From: Phycisphaerae bacterium
GTDB lineage: Bacteria; Planctomycetota; Phycisphaerae; SM23-33
DNA: 6,042 nucleotides
Direction: 5' to 3'
Assembly: GCA_030754715.1 (NCBI GenBank)
Contig: JASLZV010000125.1
Location: 1 to 6,042 of the forward strand
Positions 1-4,620 of this stretch are shown in pieces; position 1 is the stretch's first letter, and each line of letters begins with the position of its first letter. Below the pieces are notes generated by a model, which saw only the letters and a program-made list of their open reading frames with translations, was not told where the DNA came from and searched no databases. A program made the position numbers and the translations under genes.

Positions 1-904
1 AACTGAAGCACGAACCACCGTTGACCAGCGGCAGCATCTGCCCGTACAAGCCGTCCACCACGTGAGTACAAACAAAGGCGTCGTCAATGACCAGATCGAC
101 AAGTTTGTCGGCAGCAGTCAGCAGGACCCATGCGGTGCCCGCACTGAACATTACGTCTCCGGTGCGAACTGCGCCGGCGCCGAGCGAGGCGGCATACTGA
201 TCGTGCACCGCTGGCGAAACCGGCACGCCGGCCGGCAACAACGTCTCGGCGGCCGCCTGTTCCGACAGCCCGCCGGCTGCATCTTTGGGCTCTAGAAGTC
301 TGGGCAAAAGATCCCGCCTTAGGCCCAGCCTCGCCAGCAGATCAGCGTCCACCGCCTTTAGGTATGGGTTAAAGAGCACCGCTATAGAAAGCGAGGTTGC
401 GTCGGTTGCGCCCGTTCCGCAGAGGCGGGAGACGATTACATCACCCACGAAACCAACGCGATGGTCTTGGGCCAACAGTTGTGGCTGCTCGTGGCGCAGC
501 CGCAGCAGTTGCCCGACGGCCAGACCGCTTGTTCCGTGACCGGTATGCCTGGCAAACCAATCGCGGCCGAGTTCTTCTGTGATCGCCAGATCGTAGGGTT
601 TGCCCCGGCCGTCGAGCCAACCGATGACCGGACCGACCGGTTGCCTACTTTCGTCGAGAATCTGTAAAGCCCCACCCTGACTGGATACGCCGATCGCCTC
701 GACGGAAGACAAATCACCCTTCTGAGTGAGTTGACCTATGGCCGACAGCGTGGCCTGCCAGAGGTCTTCAATATCCTGCTCAACGGTCAGGTTGTCTGGA
801 TAGGAGACATTAACCGCCGCCGAGCCGCGAGCGACAATGCGCCCGTCTCGCTGCGCCAGTATCGCCTTGATATTTGTTGTCCCCAGGTCTAGGCCGAGCA
901 GCAT
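1..904 (-). CDS. FGGY-family carbohydrate kinase, 3' end beyond window
   Basis: ATP-dependent cytosolic sugar kinase of the FGGY family (xylulokinase, ribulokinase, glycerol kinase and fuculokinase relatives). The frame is open from the ATG at 904 to position 1, giving 301 residues with no stop; family members are usually about 480-520 residues, so roughly the last third is missing. Seen: the N-terminal phosphate-binding motif LDLGTTNIKA (residues 5-14), the substrate-domain stretch GVSSQGG (72-78) followed by GWLDGRG (95-101), TDAT (167-170), the HDQYAASLGAG motif whose Asp235 is the expected catalytic base, and SAGTAW (254-259) of the second, ATP-binding domain. A GGTGG ribosome binding site (909-913) lies 4 nt before the start, and the start is 11 nt after the isomerase stop, so the two genes are translationally close and surely one operon. 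Context suggests it phosphorylates the ketose made by the isomerase. The exact substrate is not readable; FGGY specificity is hard to call even from complete sequences. Confidence 0.93.
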   Translation of the reverse strand, partial: MLLGLDLGTTNIKAILAQRDGRIVARGSAAVNVSYPDNLTVEQDIEDLWQATLSAIGQLTQKGDLSSVEAIGVSSQGGALQILDESRQPVGPVIGWLDGRGKPYDLAITEELGRDWFARHTGHGTSGLAVGQLLRLRHEQPQLLAQDHRVGFVGDVIVSRLCGTGATDATSLSIAVLFNPYLKAVDADLLARLGLRRDLLPRLLEPKDAAGGLSEQAAAETLLPAGVPVSPAVHDQYAASLGAGAVRTGDVMFSAGTAWVLLTAADKLVDLVIDDAFVCTHVVDGLYGQMLPLVNGGSCFS

Positions 905-915
905 TTTTCCACCGG

Positions 916-2322
916 TCAGATCTCGCGGTAATCAGCGCCGACAAGGCCGGCTGTTATCTCCAGCCGCTCTGTGGCGTCGCCGAAACAAATCGCGGAGTGA
1001 TGCGGCCCTCCGGCATTGGCGTAGGCGGTGAGGAAATCGCGCACGTCGCCCTTGACGTCCAGTTTGGAGTGGGGCACACACAAAGAAGGCAGTGGGCCGA
1101 AGTCCGCAATCTCCACCGCTGCGGCGACGAAACGCCACCGGCCGCCGGGGCCCTGTGTCAGAGCAAACAGGGTAGCCGGATCCGGCCGGAAACTGGTTAT
1201 CAGTGACAACTGCCGGTTGCGCGTGGGGGTGATCGGTTCCGGGCGCGCCACCAGGGGCACTTTCCGGTCGGTCCGCGCCATCGCCACGTTGGCCTCTCCC
1301 ATATGGCTGAGAAACAGGCCGTTTGCTTCGAAGTCAATCGTAAAAATCTCCGTGAAACTCGCCGGCGGGCTGAGCCAGCCCAGCAACGCCGCCCCAGCGG
1401 CGCCCACAACATCTCCTTCTCCGGCGAAGCCGATCCCCTCGGCCATCAGTCGGCTGGTTGCGACAAACGGAACTGTTGGTGTTCGCTCATCCTGGCCAAA
1501 AGCCATGAACTGGTACGTCAGGGCATCCAGCCGATCCCTGGCCACCATTTCGCGAAGGGCCAACTCCACCGCCGCGGTTGCTCGCAAGTCCTCATCCGTT
1601 AAGTCAGGGGCAACGTCGTACTGACGGGTATATTGAGCTGCCAGGTCGGTTACGGCCTGTTTGTCGGCCCCGGCGGCCAACTTTATGTATTCCTCCAGAG
1701 GCAAATTGACCCACCTGCAGCCGAGGGTCGCCGCCATGTGCGTGGTGTCGACGGCGAAGTCGCCCATGCCGGGGAAGGGATATCCCAACCGCCCGATCAT
1801 GGCCCTGCGAAGCCTTCCCGCAGCCGCCGCCGAGACGAAGAAGTTGCCCAATTGCGTTTGCGTCGATTCATCACTCGGGTGTGACGTAATGTAGTGAAAC
1901 TTCACCCCGCTTCGCAGCAGCACGTTGGCCAGATCCTGCGTTCCGTGGACCCCGTGATTATCGATCATGTTGCCCGTGTCGAAGTCGTCGCCGATTCCAA
2001 AGAGTTCCTGTGTGTTCCAGATCGCAATCGGCAGCCGGGTTCGCTGCAGCGCAGGCAGTGCAAACTGACTGGGCGAGTATGCCAGCAGCACCACCAGCAG
2101 CGCATCGGCGCCTGTGGCTTCAAAGCCTGCTACCGCCGCGTCGATGTCTGCCCGCCGGAACACCGCCCGCTGAAAAACGATCTCCCCGAGTGCCTCCAGT
2201 GACGGAAGGACGTCGCGCCGGAGCCATTGTTCGCGCCGGACCCGTAAGTCCGGCATCAGCGATTCGTATAGTTCCAGCGTCAGTGCCAGTAGCCCTATTC
2301 TTGGACGAATAGCGGCGGCCAT
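916..2322 (-). CDS. L-arabinose/L-fucose isomerase-family protein (AraA-like)
   Basis: Probable cytosolic, metal-dependent aldose-ketose isomerase, 468 residues against about 500 for AraA. The C-terminal half aligns by eye with E. coli AraA: GFAGEGD (298-304), SFTEIFTIDFE (322-332), LSHMGE (338-343) and AGGPHHS (437-443). These supply equivalents of the AraA catalytic and metal residues Glu306, Glu333, His350 and His450 as Glu302, Glu325, His340 and His441 or His442, so it should be an active enzyme. The N-terminal part has LAYSPSQF (80-87), NTQ (103-105) and NHGVHGTQD (122-130), matching the AraA NQTAHG region only loosely. The substrate is therefore likely to be a sugar other than, or not only, L-arabinose. 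Start: ATG at 2322, with AAGGGA (2328-2333) 5 nt upstream. It lies directly upstream of the FGGY kinase and downstream of the aldolase, from which it is separated by a terminator and its own promoter candidate. Family call is firm; substrate unknown. Confidence 0.9.
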   Translation of the reverse strand: MAAAIRPRIGLLALTLELYESLMPDLRVRREQWLRRDVLPSLEALGEIVFQRAVFRRADIDAAVAGFEATGADALLVVLLAYSPSQFALPALQRTRLPIAIWNTQELFGIGDDFDTGNMIDNHGVHGTQDLANVLLRSGVKFHYITSHPSDESTQTQLGNFFVSAAAAGRLRRAMIGRLGYPFPGMGDFAVDTTHMAATLGCRWVNLPLEEYIKLAAGADKQAVTDLAAQYTRQYDVAPDLTDEDLRATAAVELALREMVARDRLDALTYQFMAFGQDERTPTVPFVATSRLMAEGIGFAGEGDVVGAAGAALLGWLSPPASFTEIFTIDFEANGLFLSHMGEANVAMARTDRKVPLVARPEPITPTRNRQLSLITSFRPDPATLFALTQGPGGRWRFVAAAVEIADFGPLPSLCVPHSKLDVKGDVRDFLTAYANAGGPHHSAICFGDATERLEITAGLVGADYREI

Positions 2323-2366
2323 GCGGTTCCCTTTCGTTTGCCTCGACCAGCCGGCAGCTTACGGAC

Positions 2367-2395
2367 TTGTTACTCCCCGAGCATGATAATGTCAA
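2367..2395 (-). promoter_or_regulatory. Candidate sigma70-type promoter for isomerase-kinase genes
   Basis: On the minus strand a perfect TTGACA (2390-2395) is followed after 17 nt by TAACAA (2367-2372), a weak -10 with only three consensus matches. It sits between the aldolase terminator and the isomerase start, which gives a leader of about 40 nt. The -35 and its position are convincing; the -10 is not strong, so the promoter may need an activator or the true -10 may be shifted. Confidence 0.45.
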
Positions 2396-2441
2396 GTTTC
2401 ACCCGGATGCCGGCCTGCTCATCTTCTTGCTGGAATCTACC

Positions 2442-2480
2442 AAAAAAGCGGCGCGGCAAGGCATAAGCCTGGCCGCGCCG
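2442..2480 (-). terminator. Intrinsic terminator after the aldolase gene
   Basis: Two 14-nt arms (2449-2462 and 2467-2480) pair with a single A-G mismatch around an ATAA loop; the outer nine pairs are all G-C. Read on the minus strand the stem is followed by one C and then six T (2447-2442), the standard form of a Rho-independent terminator. It begins about 29 nt after the aldolase stop codon. In the plus direction there is only TTTT after a 4-5 nt gap, so it works mainly, perhaps only, on the minus strand. Confidence 0.88.
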
Positions 2481-2509
2481 GACCCTTTTAGAGTGGTTCT
2501 TTGGAACTC

Positions 2510-3325
2510 CTAGTCTTCGATCTTGTACTTCCTGATCATGTCGTCAACTTTCGTTTCGTCCCGCACGACTTCGCACAAGGCGGCCTGAAAAGCGATGGGA
2601 TCAGGTACCTGCAGGGCATTGCGGCCGAACACGACACCGCCGGCGCCGTTGGCGACTTCCGACGCGGCCAGTTCCAGGGCTGCACGCTGCGTGGGCAGTT
2701 TCTCCGCCCCAAGGCCGAGAATCGGCACGGGGCAGGTGTCGGTGACGGCGCGGAAATTGCAGGTGTTGAACGTCTTGACCAAGTCCGCTCCCAGTTCCGA
2801 GACTATACGAGCGCCGCGGTAAATGTGCTCGTGGAGTTCCTCGGCCGACATGTCCAAGTGGGCGATGGGAAAGTACTCTCCGATAACCGGTATGCCCAGG
2901 CGGTGACATTGATTCGTCAGGCGCGCGAACAGTTCGACATTGGCCGCATCGCGCCCTTCGCTGCCGGTCTGCAGGGTGAGCGAGACCAATGCGACGTCCA
3001 TGCCTTCGCGCAGGGCGTCCTCGGGCGAATATGAATACACGCCTTTGGCATCGCGATAATTCAGGGCGAAGCAATAGACGCTGTTCCAGTTCAGTCTGAC
3101 CACGGCGGCCGGCCTGTCTCGGCCGGCAAATGCGACGTGACAGTGCCGCACCATCCCCGGGGCCAACAGAACTCCATCCACCTGCGGGTTTATCTTCTTT
3201 GCCGTTTCCGGCAGGTTTTCCATGGCCGGTATCGGCCCGTCGAACAAACCGTGATCAAATGCGATAACCACCGCTCGGTCTTGTCCCATCAATCGTCTTA
3301 AACGAATCTCACGTCCGTCCATCAT
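2510..3325 (-). CDS. Class I aldolase, DhnA/LacD/LsrF-like family
   Basis: Predicted Schiff-base aldolase with a TIM-barrel fold, 271 residues, acting in the cytosol on a phosphorylated ketose. Seen: FDHG (23-26) near the N-terminus, as in archaeal class I fructose-bisphosphate aldolases; GEYFP (149-153), with Tyr151 at the place of the catalytic Tyr; GADLVKTFNT (179-188), with Lys184 as the Schiff-base lysine; the loop PILGLGAEK (201-209); and GVVFGRN (230-236), the phosphate-binding strand end. The frame opens further upstream (an ATG at about 3406), but the start at 3325 is preferred. It has a GGGAG ribosome binding site at 7 nt, the extra 27 residues are not family-like, and the candidate promoter -10 lies inside that extension. 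It is the first gene of the minus-strand group and is followed by a terminator. Expected role: split a ketose phosphate into DHAP (or a similar three-carbon unit) and an aldehyde. Other family activities, such as LsrF-type thiolase-like or tagatose-bisphosphate cleavage, cannot be excluded. Confidence 0.9.
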   Translation of the reverse strand: MMDGREIRLRRLMGQDRAVVIAFDHGLFDGPIPAMENLPETAKKINPQVDGVLLAPGMVRHCHVAFAGRDRPAAVVRLNWNSVYCFALNYRDAKGVYSYSPEDALREGMDVALVSLTLQTGSEGRDAANVELFARLTNQCHRLGIPVIGEYFPIAHLDMSAEELHEHIYRGARIVSELGADLVKTFNTCNFRAVTDTCPVPILGLGAEKLPTQRAALELAASEVANGAGGVVFGRNALQVPDPIAFQAALCEVVRDETKVDDMIRKYKIED

Positions 3326-3332
3326 CGCTGTT

Positions 3333-3337
3333 CTCCC
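3333..3337 (-). promoter_or_regulatory. Ribosome binding site fixing the aldolase start
   Basis: GGGAG on the minus strand, 7 nt upstream of the first of two consecutive ATG codons (3325-3323 and 3322-3320). Its presence favours the 271-residue product over the longer upstream start. Confidence 0.75.
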
Positions 3338-3403
3338 AGTGCAAGATAATTCACCGTGCATTTCTTTTGGCCCGGGGCGCCAATAATCGCCTTGCCGACG
3401 AGC

Positions 3404-3418
3404 CAATCTGTGAGATTG
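3404..3418. promoter_or_regulatory. Palindromic operator candidate at the aldolase promoter
   Basis: CAATCT-GTG-AGATTG is a perfect inverted repeat with 6-nt arms and a 3-nt centre. It overlaps the candidate -10 (3415-3420) and covers the expected transcription start, the classic place for a repressor. The DeoR-type regulator encoded divergently is the obvious candidate, since a related half-site lies at its own promoter. No protein-DNA evidence can be drawn from sequence alone. Confidence 0.5.
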
Positions 3419-3443
3419 TGTTAATTCTTGCCGTAATGGTCAA
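3415..3443 (-). promoter_or_regulatory. Candidate promoter for the aldolase gene
   Basis: On the minus strand TTGACC (3438-3443), a 17-nt spacer and CACAAT (3415-3420) form a good sigma70-like pair. An A/T-rich stretch with seven T (3453-3459) just upstream may act as an UP element. The predicted leader is about 80 nt. Confidence 0.55.
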
Positions 3444-3472
3444 GCATAATCTAAAAAAACTTATCCTGCAGC

Positions 3473-3554
3473 CACCGCCGAGGCGGTGAGACCGGTTCCC
3501 GCCTAGGCGCGGGGCGAATTCGTTGATGCTTTGGGGCGTTTCCCCTCCGAAAGC
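3473..3554. other. Cluster of three consecutive hairpins in the intergenic region
   Basis: Three inverted repeats follow one another: CACCGCC/GGCGGTG (3473-3488, effectively 6 bp with a CGAG loop), CCCGC/GCGGG (3498-3513, loop CTAGGC, itself inside a GCCTAGGC palindrome), and GCTTT-GGGG/CCCC-AAAGC (3528-3554, loop CGTTT with a 4-nt bulge). They could fold in RNA from either strand. No known riboswitch or small RNA family was recognised, and nothing here looks like a coding gene of normal size. Confidence 0.4.
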
Positions 3555-3577
3555 AAAGGGAGATTGGGCACTATCAT
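3503..3577 (-). CDS. Possible 24-residue small ORF or leader peptide
   Basis: A 24-codon frame starts with ATG at 3577 and ends with TAG at 3505-3503. It has a strong GGAGG ribosome binding site (3585-3589) at 7 nt, as good as those of the real genes here. The product begins MIVPNLPLLS and is polar and basic later on; it has no recognisable motif or membrane segment. The stop codon falls in the loop of one intergenic hairpin. The frame lies upstream of the aldolase promoter candidate, so it would need a further promoter that I could not identify. It may be chance. Confidence 0.2.
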   Translation of the reverse strand: MIVPNLPLLSEGKRPKASTNSPRA

Positions 3578-3666
3578 GATGGATCCTCCAGGTCTGCCAA
3601 AGGGTCCAAGTCTTGGGTAACTTCTTTGAACAAAAATGCTTACATGTGGACGATCCTTTGTCGCTA

Positions 3667-3697
3667 CCCCGTCGGCGTTCGGGGAGGGGGCTTTTTT
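3667..3697 (+). terminator. Weak terminator-like hairpin plus T6, orphan
   Basis: CCCCG (3667-3671) pairs with CGGGG (3680-3684) around an 8-nt loop; AGGGGGC and then six T (3692-3697) follow. The stem is short and the T run is 7 nt away from it, so termination would be weak. No gene precedes it on the plus strand, so it would end either read-through or an unrecognised short RNA. Alternatively the T run is simply an UP-like element for the promoter that starts at 3709. Confidence 0.25.
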
Positions 3698-3708
3698 GCA
3701 TATGCCTC

Positions 3709-3736
3709 TTGACAGAGTGTCGGAATCTGTTACTAT
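3709..3736 (+). promoter_or_regulatory. Candidate promoter for regulator-aminotransferase operon
   Basis: Perfect TTGACA (3709-3714), a 16-nt spacer and TACTAT (3731-3736), four of six matches. A T6 tract lies 11 nt upstream. Transcription would start near 3743, leaving a leader of only about 24 nt before the ATG at 3767. Confidence 0.55.
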
Positions 3737-3738
3737 TC
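3723..3738. promoter_or_regulatory. Possible autoregulatory operator half-site
   Basis: GAATCTGTTACTATTC has GAAT/ATTC ends and contains AATCTGT, the same seven bases found in the palindrome at the aldolase promoter (3405-3411). It overlaps the -10 of this promoter in the same way. That is consistent with one regulator binding both promoters, but the match is short and could be chance. Confidence 0.3.
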
Positions 3739-3766
3739 GGCGATTCTAACATATATAGCGGTGCTT

Positions 3767-4615
3767 ATGGCCAGGGCTACGCCTTCAAAACAGAGAAGAC
3801 TATCGGCGGACATGCGGCAGGCAAAGGTCCGCGAATTGCTCCGCAGCCGACAGACGGTCTCCATTGCGGAACTGGCCACCATGTTCGGCGCCAGCGAGAT
3901 GACGATCCGGCGCGACCTTAACAGGCTCGAGCGGACCGGTCAGGTGCGGCGGACGCACGGAGGGGCGATGCCTGCGGACCGGATGGTCTTCGAATTCGAC
4001 TTTGCCGCCCGCAGGCGGGCCAACTGCCGCGCAAAGCAGGCAATTGCACGAGAGGCGCTCAAACTGATCGAGTCGGTCAACAGAGTTATCCTCGATACCG
4101 GTACGACCACGCTGGAATTGGCCCATTGTCTGAAAGGCTTCAGCGGCTTGACCGTCATCACGCCCAGCCTGGCGGTTGCCTCTGAATTGCAGTTCTCCGA
4201 GGGTATCCAGACGGTTCTCCTGGGCGGGCTCATTCGGCGCGGCAGCCCCAACCTCTCCGGCACGGTAACCGAGAACGTGCTTGATATGTTTGCCGTGGAC
4301 ATCGCCTTTCAGGGCGCCGACGGCATCGGACTTGACGGCGCGCTGTACACGGCGGATATGAGGATTTCCCGGGTGGACCAGAAGATACGCAAACGCGCCG
4401 AGCGGACCTATATCCTGGCCGACAGTTCCAAGATCGGCAGGACCGCTCTGGCGCGCCACGGCTTCTTGCAGCAGGTCGATGGCCTCATAACCGACGACGG
4501 CATTGATCCGGAGCACAAGGGTAGACTGGAGGAACTCGGTGCCAACATTGTGGCGGTTCCTTCCGACCGGTATACTGTTCGGAACAATCAACGGCTACGC
4601 GTTCCCAAGGAGTAA
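3767..4615 (+). CDS. DeoR/GlpR-family transcriptional repressor
   Basis: Sugar-phosphate-responsive DNA-binding regulator, 282 residues from the ATG. An N-terminal DeoR winged helix-turn-helix is seen: SIAELATMFGASEMTIRRDL (residues 32-51) followed by RRTHGGA, the family signature. The C-terminal effector domain (DeoR C, with a fold related to ribose-5-phosphate isomerase) shows LDTGTTTLELA (109-119), LLGG (151-154), ADGIG (184-188), LYTAD (193-197), ADSSKIG (218-224) and LITD (240-243). Start choice is uncertain. ATG 3767 has only a poor GCGGTG site; a GTG at 3761 adds two residues; an ATG at 3812 would give a start closer to typical family members. It lies divergent from the aldolase and upstream of the aminotransferase by 5 nt. 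The last two codons supply that gene's AAGGAG ribosome binding site. Most likely it represses both divergent promoters until a phosphorylated sugar from the pathway binds it. Its ligand cannot be predicted. Confidence 0.93.
   Translation: MARATPSKQRRLSADMRQAKVRELLRSRQTVSIAELATMFGASEMTIRRDLNRLERTGQVRRTHGGAMPADRMVFEFDFAARRRANCRAKQAIAREALKLIESVNRVILDTGTTTLELAHCLKGFSGLTVITPSLAVASELQFSEGIQTVLLGGLIRRGSPNLSGTVTENVLDMFAVDIAFQGADGIGLDGALYTADMRISRVDQKIRKRAERTYILADSSKIGRTALARHGFLQQVDGLITDDGIDPEHKGRLEELGANIVAVPSDRYTVRNNQRLRVPKE
4607..4612 (+). promoter_or_regulatory. Ribosome binding site inside the end of the regulator gene
   Basis: AAGGAG forms the final Lys-Glu codons of the regulator and lies 8 nt before the aminotransferase ATG. 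This arrangement implies co-transcription and probably coupled translation. Confidence 0.8.
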
Positions 4616-4620
4616 GCCTC

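Noticed and set aside
1028..1624. 198-codon open frame on the plus strand
   Set aside because: Antisense to the C-terminal half of the AraA-like isomerase, where the conserved metal-site residues prove the minus strand is coding.
2432..2440. GGAATCTAC near the isomerase promoter as a third copy of the operator
   Set aside because: It matches the AATCTGT element in only five bases and lies about 40 nt upstream of the -35, with no second arm.
2501..3034. 177-codon open frame on the plus strand
   Set aside because: Antisense to the aldolase, including its Schiff-base Lys region; it also spans the aldolase stop, with no ribosome binding site.
3326..3406. N-terminal extension of the aldolase to an upstream ATG
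   Set aside because: The extra residues are not family-like, and a good GGGAG site points to the start at 3325.
3440..3600. Known riboswitch in the intergenic region
   Set aside because: I compared it mentally with cobalamin, TPP, glycine, ZTP, fluoride and guanidine consensus cores and found no convincing match.
3351..3752. 133-codon open frame on the minus strand across the intergenic region
   Set aside because: Composition is low-complexity Arg/Ser/Gly-rich with no motif. It runs through promoters and hairpins of both directions and has no good ribosome binding site.
3800..4591. 263-codon open frame on the minus strand
   Set aside because: It is fully antisense to the DeoR-type regulator, which has clear family motifs; the antisense product has no recognisable motif and no ribosome binding site. 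It is a by-product of GC-rich codon use.
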